A stretch of 64,000 bases of DNA from DYFX01 sp964400625 (GTDB taxonomy: Bacteria; Patescibacteriota; Patescibacteriia; SG8-24; DYFX01). Below are positions 48,019 to 55,368 of the stretch, in pieces. How positions within the stretch are numbered: position 1 is the first letter of the stretch; each line of letters opens with the position of its first letter. The stretch is taken from assembly GCA_964400625.1 (NCBI GenBank), contig CAYNUS010000005.1:1-64000 (forward strand), read 5' to 3'. The translations under genes and the position numbers were made by a program. The notes below the pieces were generated by a model. It searched no databases. It had not been told where the DNA came from and was given only the letters and a program-made list of their open reading frames with translations.

Positions 48019-48660
48019 ATGCGCTCTTTGTCCGTGACACGTCCGCTTGCCTTCGTCGCCGCCCTCGCGGCCGCCGCCCTGCTCGGCGGATGCCCCACCG
48101 AGGAGGAAGACGACTACGTCTGCGGCGACAACGTCTGTTCGGTCTCCGCCGGGGAGAGCGAGTTCAACTGCCGTGAGGACTGCGCCTCGCCGGTCTGCGG
48201 CGACGGCTACTGCGACTCCGGCGAGACTTCGCAGAACTGCCTCGCCGACTGCCCCGCCGCGCCCGCCTGCGGCGACGGCAGCTGCAACGGGAACGAGACG
48301 ACCGCGAGCTGTCCGGGCGACTGTCCGGCGAGCCAGTGCGGCGACGGCGTCTGCAACGGGAACGAGACGGCAGGCAGCTGTCCCGGCGACTGCGCCACCT
48401 GCACGGGAAACTTCCCGGTCGACTGCCAGGACGGCACCGGCTGCTGGACCCAGGGTACGAACTGCTCTTCCGAAGTCTTCAGCTGCAACGGCCTCCGGCG
48501 CTGCGCCAGCACGGCCGACTGGGCCTTCTGCTGCGGCGGCGTGTTCGTCACCTGCCCGTCGTTCGCGCCCTACTACTGCCCGCAGGACGGGCTCTGCTAT
48601 CCGCAGATCCCGCTCAACTGCAACGTCGGCTTCTGCACGCTCACCCTCGGCGACTGCTGA
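48019..48660 (+). CDS. Cys-rich repeat lipoprotein, copy 2
   Basis: A protein of 213 residues. Signal peptide with lipobox LLGGC, then four CGDGxC...CPGDC-type repeats (CGDGSCNGNETTASC, CGDGVCNGNETAGSC) and a different Cys-rich end domain (CQDGTGCWTQGTNC, CCGGVFVTC, CPQDGLCYPQ). ATGGAGGATGC supplies a ribosome-binding site. Start at 48019 is fixed by the signal peptide. Paralogue of the preceding gene with a C-terminal extra domain. Confidence 0.75.
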   Translation: MRSLSVTRPLAFVAALAAAALLGGCPTEEEDDYVCGDNVCSVSAGESEFNCREDCASPVCGDGYCDSGETSQNCLADCPAAPACGDGSCNGNETTASCPGDCPASQCGDGVCNGNETAGSCPGDCATCTGNFPVDCQDGTGCWTQGTNCSSEVFSCNGLRRCASTADWAFCCGGVFVTCPSFAPYYCPQDGLCYPQIPLNCNVGFCTLTLGDC

Positions 48661-48669
48661 GGAAACGCG

Positions 48670-48697
48670 AAACCCTTCCTGCGCGGAAGGGTTTTTT
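48670..48697. terminator. Bidirectional terminator
   Basis: AAACCCTTCC, 5-nt loop, GGAAGGGTTT and TTT, between the second Cys-rich gene and the convergent lipoprotein gene. Confidence 0.85.
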
Positions 48698-48928
48698 TCA
48701 TTCTCCGAGGCTTTCCTGACGCATCCGGTCGAAGGCCTCGGCGTTCGAGGCCGTCTCGACCGCCTGGCCGTACGCTTCGATCGGCACCGTGATAGGTTTC
48801 AGGGCGTCTTCCGTCAGCTGATCGCCCGCCTCGCGGACGGCTCCCGCGCAGCCCGCGCCGGCCATCAGCAACGCCGTGGCGGCGACCAGGACCATGTTCC
48901 TTCGGGCGAAGTGGATGACGCGTCGCAT
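48698..48928 (-). CDS. Small lipoprotein
   Basis: A protein of 76 residues. Signal peptide (ARRNMVLVAATALLMAGAGC) with lipobox AGAGC, then a helical acidic tail. It resembles short structural lipoproteins of unknown function. The convergent terminator follows immediately. Confidence 0.65.
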   Translation of the reverse strand: MRRVIHFARRNMVLVAATALLMAGAGCAGAVREAGDQLTEDALKPITVPIEAYGQAVETASNAEAFDRMRQESLGE

Positions 48929-49063
48929 GCGTGGGTGGTGTTCAGCGGTACTCTATCATAGGGACGCTCCGTACGGAAAAACCTTACGGAAAGGCCGTTG
49001 ACGGCGCGGTCGATCGGGCGTTACATGTCCTCGTCGTCCGTCCGACGGGCGCAGGAGGAACGC

Positions 49064-49669
49064 ATGTCCATCGTCTTCGAGTTCCGCCGGCATTCCATCA
49101 AGGACGGGCCGGCGCGCGGCATGATCGGGCCTCGCGGCTGGTCGTTCGCCCGGGAAGTCGGACGCCGGCAGCTGCGCGGCAAAGGCTTCACGCATTTCTT
49201 CGGCAGCACGCTCTGGCGCACGCATCAGACGCTGGCCGCCTTCGACGAAGGCGCCGGCGACTTCCATTGCAAGTGGACGCCGGAGCACGCCGGATTCTAC
49301 GTCGAGCTCCCCGGGCTCATGGAGCTCTGGAAGGCCTGCGCGATCGGCGCCAAGCGAGGCATCGACATGATGCAGACCGCCCTGACCCACGACCCCGAAC
49401 TCGCGGACCGCGCGGCGAAGGCTTGCGCCGCGAAGTTCGGCGAGTGGCTTCCTTCCTTCCCCGACGGCGCGCACGTCCTCGTCGTCGGGCACAGCCCGAA
49501 CATGGAACTGCTCGCGCTCGGCCTCACGGGACTCGTCATGCCGGGCCTGAGCGAATGCCGAGGCTTCCGCCTCACGCTCGGCGGCGACGGGACGCGCCTG
49601 GATTTCGACGCCCCCGGCCTCGATCCTTCGGGAATCAGGCACGAGCTCTTCGACGGAACGTCCGCGTGA
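49064..49669 (+). CDS. Histidine phosphatase superfamily-like protein
   Basis: A protein of 201 residues. FEFRRHSIKDG provides the RH(S/G) phosphohistidine motif near the N-terminus and VLVVGHSPNMELLAL the second catalytic His. Phosphoglycerate-mutase-like fold, SixA-like size. The substrate is unknown. GCAGGAGG lies 6 nt before the ATG; earlier in-frame starts lack a site. Confidence 0.75.
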   Translation: MSIVFEFRRHSIKDGPARGMIGPRGWSFAREVGRRQLRGKGFTHFFGSTLWRTHQTLAAFDEGAGDFHCKWTPEHAGFYVELPGLMELWKACAIGAKRGIDMMQTALTHDPELADRAAKACAAKFGEWLPSFPDGAHVLVVGHSPNMELLALGLTGLVMPGLSECRGFRLTLGGDGTRLDFDAPGLDPSGIRHELFDGTSA

Positions 49670-49695
49670 CGAGCCGTCTTTTTTTCGCGCGCGCC

Positions 49696-49724
49696 TTGAC
49701 GCGGAGGCGCATCGGCGCTATCCT
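49696..49724 (+). promoter_or_regulatory. Promoter of the ADP-ribosylglycohydrolase gene
   Basis: TTGACG (49696-49701), 17 nt, TATCCT (49719-49724). Confidence 0.75.
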
Positions 49725-49766
49725 TCGGCCTTGCCCTTTCGAACGCGACGAACCAAGGAGGCTACG

Positions 49767-50927
49767 ATGTCCGACGAGAAGATGCGCGCGATCAACGTGA
49801 TGCGCGGCGTGCACCTCGGCGACGCGCTCGGCGTGCCGTTCGAGAACATGTCGCGCCAGGAGATCCTGAACGCCACTGGAGGCGAGGGCGTCGCGCGCCC
49901 GCGCTTCGACTTCGACCCGTCGGCCCGCAAGGTGCCCGACACGCGCGGTCTCGCGCCCGGCGCGACCTCCGACGACACCCAGCTCGCGGAAGCGACGGCC
50001 GAAGGCCTCATCATGGCCGGACGCTACGTGCACGAGCTCCAGGTCCTCCTGCACCTGCAGGCGCTCTGGAACGACGTCGCCGGCTGGGGCGGGACCACCA
50101 AGCGGTCGCTCTACGAGATCGACCGCTGGTATCGCGAGCGCCGCCGCGGCTTCGGCATCCATCCCCCGCCTTCGTTCAAGAAGGAGAAGGACGAGAAGCT
50201 CTGGAGCGAGGCCGAGCCGCGCGACCCCGCGCACCCCGCCCGCTGGCGCGAGAACGCCCGCGGCAACGGCCCCTCGATGCAGATCGCCCCGCTCGGCGTC
50301 CACTACGCGATGCTCGGCGGCGGCGACTTCGAGACCGGCGAGGCGCTCGACGAGATCCTGCAGTTCAGCCGGATGACGCACGCCGACCCGGTCTGCGGCA
50401 TCGCCGCCTACGCCGTCGCGGGCATCGTCTGCGACTCCATCACGCACGATCCCGGCGCCGCCGCCGAGCGCGTCATGGACCGCGTGAAGGGCGCGGAGGC
50501 GACGCATGCGCTCCTGCACCGAGGACCCGACCGCTTCTCGACGGCGCTCGAGACCGCCTTCGCGCTCGCCGACGATCCCGAAGCCCTCTGGGCCTTCGGC
50601 GGCGCCGGCAAGTCCGACACGCTGACGTCCGTGCCGATGGCGATCGCCATCTGGAAGCGGCATCTCGCGGATGCCGGCCCGCAGCCGGCCGTGCTCGAGG
50701 CGATCAATGCCGGCGGCGACACCGACACCGTCGCCTCGATGGTCGGCGCCATGATGGGCGCCGCCGGCGACCGCGGAGACTGGTGGCCCGCCGCGTGGCT
50801 CGACAGCCTGAAGGACCGAGGGCAGCGCGCCCTCTCGACCGGCACGCGCCTCGCGGCCGTGAGCGGCCTGCGCCGCCTGCCGGACGGCTACGACCTCCCC
50901 GCGCTCAAGAAGAAGCTCGGCTACTGA
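49767..50927 (+). CDS. ADP-ribosylglycohydrolase family protein
   Basis: A protein of 386 residues of the ADPRH/DraG family: GVHLGDALGVPFE, TSDDTQLAEATAEGL and GGDTDTVASMVGAMMGA, giving the Asp/Glu pairs that hold two magnesium ions. These enzymes remove ADP-ribose from proteins, tRNA or nucleic acids. A long central insertion (about 100-165) is unusual. No ADP-ribosyltransferase gene is adjacent. An AAGGAGG site precedes the ATG. Confidence 0.88.
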   Translation: MSDEKMRAINVMRGVHLGDALGVPFENMSRQEILNATGGEGVARPRFDFDPSARKVPDTRGLAPGATSDDTQLAEATAEGLIMAGRYVHELQVLLHLQALWNDVAGWGGTTKRSLYEIDRWYRERRRGFGIHPPPSFKKEKDEKLWSEAEPRDPAHPARWRENARGNGPSMQIAPLGVHYAMLGGGDFETGEALDEILQFSRMTHADPVCGIAAYAVAGIVCDSITHDPGAAAERVMDRVKGAEATHALLHRGPDRFSTALETAFALADDPEALWAFGGAGKSDTLTSVPMAIAIWKRHLADAGPQPAVLEAINAGGDTDTVASMVGAMMGAAGDRGDWWPAAWLDSLKDRGQRALSTGTRLAAVSGLRRLPDGYDLPALKKKLGY

Positions 50928-50929
50928 AA

Positions 50930-50956
50930 GGACTCCCTCGCGGGAGTCCCTTTTTT
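50930..50956 (+). terminator. Terminator after ADP-ribosylglycohydrolase
   Basis: GGACTCCC, 4-nt loop, GGGAGTCC, C, TTTTTT. The mirror A-rich side also serves the convergent mnmA. Confidence 0.85.
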
Positions 50957-52044
50957 CATTCCGCGATGACGCCGCCGCCGACGACCTCGTCGCCGTCGTA
51001 GAGGACGATGAACTGTCCCGGGGTGACGGCGCGCTGCGGGACCTCGAAGCGTACGGCGAGGCGGCCCTCATCCTCCGTCGCGGCGACCTCGCAGGCCTGG
51101 AGCGGCTGGCGGTAGCGGATGCGGGCGCGGCAGCGGAACGGGAGCGCCGGCGCGCGGCCGGAGGTCCAATGCCACGCGTCGGCGGCGAGACGCTCCTTGA
51201 AGAGCGCGGGATGATCGGCGCCTTCCGCCACCGTGACCGTGCCGGTCGCGACGTCCGTGGCGACGACATAGAGCGCGGGGCCGCCGCCGACGCCGAGGCC
51301 GTGGCGCTGGCCGATCGTGAAGGCCTGCGCGTCCTCATGCCGACCGATCTCCTTGCCCTCGACCGTGACGATGGCGCCGGGCTTGGGCGCCAGGACGCGC
51401 TTCAGGAAGTCGCGCATCTCCACCTTGCCGATGAAACAGATGCCCTGCGAATCTTTCTTCTCCGCCGTCACGAGACCCTTGTCGCGTGCGTAGGCGCGCA
51501 CGTCGCGCTTGTCGAGATGCCCGATCGGGAAGAGGACATGCCGGAGCCGTTCTTGTCCGAGCGCATGGACGAAGTAGGACTGGTCCTTCTCGCGATCGAG
51601 CCCCGCCAGAAGCGCGAAGCTCCCGTCGGCCTTCTTCGCGACGCGGGCGTAGTGGCCGGTCGCGATGAAGTCCGCGCCCCGGGCGAGCGCTTCCTTGAGG
51701 AAGAGATCGAACTTCACCTCGCGGTTGCAGAGCACGTCGGGGTTCGGCGTGCGTCCCTCGGCGTATTCGCGGTAGAGGTAATCGACGACGCGGCGGTCGT
51801 ATTCCTCCTCGAAGTCGAAGGTCTCGAACGGGATGCCGAGGCTCGCGGCCACGCGCATGGCGTCGCGCCGCTCTTCCTTCCACGCGCACTCCCCCGTCGC
51901 TTCGTCCTTCGTCTCCGACCAGTTCTTCATGAAGGCACCGGCGACGTCATACCCCTGATCGAGCAGCATCGAAGCCGCGACGGAGGAATCCACCCCGCCG
52001 CTCATGCCGACCAGGACCTTCGGTTTTCCGTCGTTCTTCCACAT
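50956..52044 (-). CDS. mnmA: tRNA 2-thiouridylase MnmA
   Basis: Adds sulfur to U34 of Glu, Gln and Lys tRNAs. A protein of 362 residues with the PP-loop SGGVDSS (15-21), NPDVLCNREVKF (first catalytic Cys) and SQGICFIG (second). Normal length. The promoter of the gene is built into the terminator of the upstream sugar dehydrogenase gene. No Shine-Dalgarno site; the -10 ends 8 nt before the ATG. Confidence 0.97.
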   Translation of the reverse strand: MWKNDGKPKVLVGMSGGVDSSVAASMLLDQGYDVAGAFMKNWSETKDEATGECAWKEERRDAMRVAASLGIPFETFDFEEEYDRRVVDYLYREYAEGRTPNPDVLCNREVKFDLFLKEALARGADFIATGHYARVAKKADGSFALLAGLDREKDQSYFVHALGQERLRHVLFPIGHLDKRDVRAYARDKGLVTAEKKDSQGICFIGKVEMRDFLKRVLAPKPGAIVTVEGKEIGRHEDAQAFTIGQRHGLGVGGGPALYVVATDVATGTVTVAEGADHPALFKERLAADAWHWTSGRAPALPFRCRARIRYRQPLQACEVAATEDEGRLAVRFEVPQRAVTPGQFIVLYDGDEVVGGGVIAE

Positions 52045-52052
52045 AACGCCCT

Positions 52053-52089
52053 AGGCTAGCACGAAAAAGCGGACCGTTCAAGGTCCGCT
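52053..52089 (-). promoter_or_regulatory. mnmA promoter: -35 is the terminator loop
   Basis: Hairpin AGCGGACC (52089-52082), loop TTGAAC (52081-52076), GGTCCGCT (52075-52068) then TTTTT on the minus strand. The loop is exactly the -35; 17 nt later TAGCCT (52058-52053) is the -10. One sequence ends the upstream gene and starts mnmA. Confidence 0.7.
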
Positions 52090-52094
52090 CCGCC

Positions 52095-52949
52095 TCACGC
52101 CGGCTGCCGGGCCGGGGCGTTCTCGGCGACGCGCGCCGCGACCAACGCGTTGTTCAGCTCCTCGACGCGCTTCAGGAGCGCCATCTCGACGCCGAGGCGG
52201 TCGCCCAGCTCGATGAGCGCGCGCGTGTCCTTCGGCAGGCACTTGCCGCCGTAGCCGCGGTAGCCCTTGTGGAAGACCTCGAGGTGCGAGCGCCCGATGC
52301 GCTTGTCGGCGGCGGCGGCTTCCTTCACGACGTCGTAGTCGACGCCGACGGCCTGGCAGAGGTCGTAGATCTGGTTGGCGAAGACGACCTTGGCGGCGAA
52401 CCACGTGTTGCCGAAGTACTTCACCATCTCGGCCTCCTTGGCGGGCATCATGCGCTCGAAGGGCGCCATCGGCAGGAGATGCATCACGTCGGCGGCGACG
52501 TTATAGGACGCCTTGGTGTAGCCGATCAGCTGGCGGTCCGGATAGTTCATGTCCTGGTCGGCGGTGACCTCAGTCAGGAACTCGGGGTTGAAGAGGATCT
52601 TGTGCGCGGGGAATTCCGCCTGCAGCCGGTCGGTGGCGCCGGGCAGGACCGTCGACTTGATGACGACGACCTTGGAGCCCTCGAGGGCGGCGATGGCGGA
52701 GCGGACGAAGGAGAGGTCGAAGCCGGTCTTGCCGTCCTCCCCCGTCAGGTACGGGGTCGGCACCGCCACGAAGACGGCCTCCGCGCGCTGGAGCGCCGGG
52801 AGATCGCCGAACCCTTCCTTGGCCGGATCGTAGCCGATCAGGGTCTCGCCCGGGACGAGGCCGCGCAGCTTCTCGAAATAGCGGAACATGGCGCCGCCGA
52901 CCATGCCGAGGCCCATGATGCCGACGGTCTTGAGAGGGGTGTGCTGCAT
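52095..52949 (-). CDS. UDP-glucose/GDP-mannose 6-dehydrogenase family protein
   Basis: A protein of 284 residues: VGIMGLGMVGGAMFRYF Rossmann start, AVFVAVPTPYL, IKSTVLPGATDRL, FNPEFLTEVTADQD, and YGGKCLPKD with the catalytic Cys. It is shorter than UGDs of 390-450 residues because the C-terminal domain is missing; it may still form a dimer or act on another nucleotide sugar. It could supply UDP-glucuronate to the epimerase at 43865. Promoter TTGCGG, 17 nt, TATCGT (52992-52964, minus strand). Confidence 0.85.
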   Translation of the reverse strand: MQHTPLKTVGIMGLGMVGGAMFRYFEKLRGLVPGETLIGYDPAKEGFGDLPALQRAEAVFVAVPTPYLTGEDGKTGFDLSFVRSAIAALEGSKVVVIKSTVLPGATDRLQAEFPAHKILFNPEFLTEVTADQDMNYPDRQLIGYTKASYNVAADVMHLLPMAPFERMMPAKEAEMVKYFGNTWFAAKVVFANQIYDLCQAVGVDYDVVKEAAAADKRIGRSHLEVFHKGYRGYGGKCLPKDTRALIELGDRLGVEMALLKRVEELNNALVAARVAENAPARQPA

Positions 52950-52963
52950 AGATATCTGTCCCG

Positions 52964-52992
52964 ACGATAGCAAGACCGGTGACTTTCCGCAA
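52964..52992 (-). promoter_or_regulatory. Promoter of the sugar dehydrogenase gene
   Basis: Minus strand TTGCGG (52992-52987), 17 nt, TATCGT (52969-52964), directly after the T-tract of the preceding terminator. Confidence 0.6.
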
Positions 52993-52994
52993 CG

Positions 52995-53021
52995 AAAAAA
53001 GCCGGTCCGTGAGGGACCGGC
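52995..53021 (-). terminator. Terminator of the C39-like fusion gene
   Basis: GCCGGTCC, loop of 5, GGACCGGC, TTTTTT on the minus strand. Confidence 0.85.
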
Positions 53022-53023
53022 CG

Positions 53024-54319
53024 TCAGGGCTTGGAGGCTTCGCCGCCGGGCGTGCGGAGGTACGCGTACCATCCGTCGACGCGCCGATAGCCGGGGTCGT
53101 CTTCCGTCGGCGCTCCGTCCATGTCGTACCAGCGCTCGAGGAACTCCTTGATGCGGATCTTCTCGACGCCGGGCGCGCCGCCCGGATCGTCCGGGTCGTC
53201 CTCGTCGGCCTCCGAATCGATGATCCAAGGGTTGGCGATGTGGACGTGCGTGCGGCTCACGTGCGTGACCACCGAGAAGTGGCCTTCGTCCAGGTCGTTG
53301 TCGGCCTGGACCTCGGCCTCGGTCCGGTGCGGACCGTTCCACCAGCCGATCATGACCGGCCGGCGCTCCTCGAGCACGATGCGCTTCAGGTCGTCGAGCG
53401 TGCCGTTCTCGCCCGCGACCACGAGGTCGCCGGAGATCCTGCGCATGCCTTCCACGCCCGGGGCGTGGTCGGTGCCGGCCTCCGGGTCGCAGTCGCACAG
53501 CGCGATGAGCTCCTCCTCGGTGTACGAGGTCCCGTCGGGCTTCTTGATGCCGTCGTACTCGAGCAGCATCAGCCAGCTCGTCGGGAAACAGCCCGTGTCG
53601 CTCTGTTCGATCGGTATGACCTTCAGAGGCTTCGTCGCCTTCATGTCTTCCTCCTTGTCGGTCAGGTATTCCTGCGCACGGAGCTTGGTCTCCGCGCGGA
53701 TGGCGCTCGCATGCGCCGGACCGTAACGCCAGCCGCGTTCCATCAGCTTCCGCTCATGCGTCTCGTGCAGGAGCGTGTACTTGATCTCGCGCGGGTCCTG
53801 GCAGACGTCGATCCAGATCGTCCGATGCTCGTCGATGTACGGATACACCAGGTCGTGGCCGCCGAAGACGAAGTGCGGGTCGTAGTACCTGCGCACGATG
53901 TCGCCGCGGACGTAGACGAGATGCAGCTGGTGCGCGGCGTCCCATTCGCGCCGCACGACGAAGTCCGGCACGGGGCCGGACCTGCAGAGCTTCTCCTTGA
54001 GGTAATCGCGGAGCGCCTTGTACGGAGGGTAGCGGTCGTTGTCGCCCTTCTTCGTCCACTTCCGCATCTTCTCGATCTGGAAGATCTCGATGTGGAACTT
54101 GGTCTCCGCCCGGTAGCGGCGGTCGATCCAGAGCTGGTTGGGCGGCACGAAATCCTGGTGGCCGTCGCCATGCCAGAGCATCGTGTCGACGTCGGGCTGC
54201 ATGTGGCGCAGCTCGTACCCCTTGAAGTAGACGATCTTCCACCAGCGCCCCCGGAAGAGGAACCGGTTGCTGCGGCGGCGGGGAGCCTTGCGGCCCCGGG
54301 AACGCTTCCAGGCTGCCAT
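53024..54319 (-). CDS. Two-domain protein: H-E-T-H-E domain fused to C39-like cysteine protease
   Basis: A protein of 431 residues. The first half (1-225) is basic at the start and contains YTLLHETHERKLMERG (H185, E186, E189) with PAHASAIRAE after it, a pattern that looks metal-binding but is not a standard HExxH. The second half (about 232-430) fits a peptidase C39/papain fold: Q239 and C244 (IEQSDTGCFPTSW), H347 (EGHFSVVTHVS) and N363 (IANPW). AAGGAGG lies 5 nt before ATG codon 226 (53644), so the protease half may also be made alone. The start at 54319 has AAAGGAG upstream. It may process peptides or cleave wall peptides; no bacteriocin gene is adjacent. Confidence 0.7.
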   Translation of the reverse strand: MAAWKRSRGRKAPRRRSNRFLFRGRWWKIVYFKGYELRHMQPDVDTMLWHGDGHQDFVPPNQLWIDRRYRAETKFHIEIFQIEKMRKWTKKGDNDRYPPYKALRDYLKEKLCRSGPVPDFVVRREWDAAHQLHLVYVRGDIVRRYYDPHFVFGGHDLVYPYIDEHRTIWIDVCQDPREIKYTLLHETHERKLMERGWRYGPAHASAIRAETKLRAQEYLTDKEEDMKATKPLKVIPIEQSDTGCFPTSWLMLLEYDGIKKPDGTSYTEEELIALCDCDPEAGTDHAPGVEGMRRISGDLVVAGENGTLDDLKRIVLEERRPVMIGWWNGPHRTEAEVQADNDLDEGHFSVVTHVSRTHVHIANPWIIDSEADEDDPDDPGGAPGVEKIRIKEFLERWYDMDGAPTEDDPGYRRVDGWYAYLRTPGGEASKP

Positions 54320-54380
54320 GGGGACTCCTTTCGAAAGACCTACCGTCAACCTAGCCCCGGCGCGCGGCCGGGTCAACCCC

Positions 54381-54409
54381 TTGACCGGCCGGGGTTTTCC
54401 TGCTAAGGT
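54381..54409 (+). promoter_or_regulatory. Promoter of the 136-residue gene
   Basis: TTGACC (54381-54386), 17 nt, TAAGGT (54404-54409). Confidence 0.65.
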
Positions 54410-54449
54410 CCCGCGTCGGCCGTACGCCGCGAAAGGAGCCCTTTCATCC

Positions 54450-54860
54450 ATGCAGGAATCGCGCTTCGCCGTCCGTTTCACGCGCCCCGAGGCCGCGGCC
54501 TCGTCCGGCGACCCGTTCGCCGACGAGGTCGAGCGTTTCGCCGCGCATGACCGTCGCTGGCGCTACGTGCTCGAACTCGTGGCCGCGCGGCTCTCGCCGG
54601 GCGCGCGCGTCACCCTCGGCGTCGCGCTCGCCGGCCTCGACGCCGGCCCCGCGCCCACCCTGCTTTCCTACGACGTCAAGCCGGACGACGCGGACGGCAT
54701 CGAGCGCGAATCGGCCCACATGGATCCCCGGCTCCTGACGGGGCTCGGCCTGCTCACCTCCGCCCGCCTCGGCCTCGGCGCCGCGGAGATCGCCGCCGTG
54801 CAAGGCGTCGTCTCGACCGTCCACCGCATCCTCCGCATCGCGAAGACCCGCCCCCGATAG
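54450..54860 (+). CDS. Conserved hypothetical protein
   Basis: A protein of 136 residues, Ala/Arg-rich and helical (DEVERFAAHDRRWRYVLELVAARLSPGARV) with a Gly/Ala stretch in the middle. No family recognised. A GAAAGGAG site lies 12 nt upstream, a promoter at 54381, and a terminator directly after the stop, so it is an independent unit. Confidence 0.6.
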   Translation: MQESRFAVRFTRPEAAASSGDPFADEVERFAAHDRRWRYVLELVAARLSPGARVTLGVALAGLDAGPAPTLLSYDVKPDDADGIERESAHMDPRLLTGLGLLTSARLGLGAAEIAAVQGVVSTVHRILRIAKTRPR

Positions 54861-54874
54861 GGAGCGGGTCTTTT
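54843..54874. terminator. Bidirectional terminator
   Basis: AAGACCCGC, 12-nt loop containing the TAG stop, GCGGGTCTT and TT. Confidence 0.8.
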
Positions 54875-54879
54875 CACGT

Positions 54880-55323
54880 TCAGGCGGCGCGGCGTCCGGA
54901 GGACTTGCGGGCGGCTTCCTCGTCCTCGAAGCGCATCGAGAAGACCGCGAGGTCCTGCTGGAAGCGCGGATCCGACGGGAGGTCGCCGATCTCGGTCTGG
55001 TACGTCCGGCTCCGGTTCATCGCGAGCTGTATCAGCCCCTCCTTGAAACGGCCGAGCGCTTCCGGATCCTTGGCGAAGCGTGCCTTGAGGAACGGGTTCT
55101 TGGCGAAGAATCCGTCGATGACGGCGCGATACCCGGCCTCTTCCGTCTCGCGCTCCGACGCCAGTTCGCGGCCGAGCGCGTCATGCTTCGACCGGATGGA
55201 TTCCTGCGTCTCCATGCGCGTTCCGCCCTCGACGGCTGCGGACTCGAGGTCGCTGAGATCGACGTCGACGCTCTCGTCCTCCTTCGGGATTTCCGCTTTC
55301 GGCGCTTCGAACGGGTTCTTCAT
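54880..55323 (-). CDS. Conserved hypothetical acidic protein
   Basis: A protein of 147 residues: an acidic, Pro-rich start (PFEAPKAEIPKEDESVDVDLSD) then helices (HDALGRELASERETEEAGYRAVIDGFF). No family recognised. Start at 55323 (MKNPFE) is 8 nt after a -10, so the mRNA is nearly leaderless; the six-residue upstream extension to 55341 overlaps the -10. Confidence 0.65.
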   Translation of the reverse strand: MKNPFEAPKAEIPKEDESVDVDLSDLESAAVEGGTRMETQESIRSKHDALGRELASERETEEAGYRAVIDGFFAKNPFLKARFAKDPEALGRFKEGLIQLAMNRSRTYQTEIGDLPSDPRFQQDLAVFSMRFEDEEAARKSSGRRAA

Positions 55324-55331
55324 ATGACGAT

Positions 55332-55368
55332 AGTATAGCAAAAAATCGGCCTGGAATCAAGCCGATTT
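55332..55368 (-). promoter_or_regulatory. rlmN terminator with the next promoter in its loop
   Basis: Hairpin AAATCGGC (55368-55361), 10-nt loop, GCCGATTT (55350-55343) and T-tract on the minus strand. The loop contains the rlmN stop TGA (55359-55357) and TTGATT (55360-55355), the -35 of the next gene; 17 nt on, TATACT (55337-55332) is its -10. Confidence 0.7.

Noticed and set aside
53024..54319. C39-like protein as bacteriocin exporter protease
   Set aside because: There is no ABC transporter domain and no double-glycine leader peptide gene nearby.
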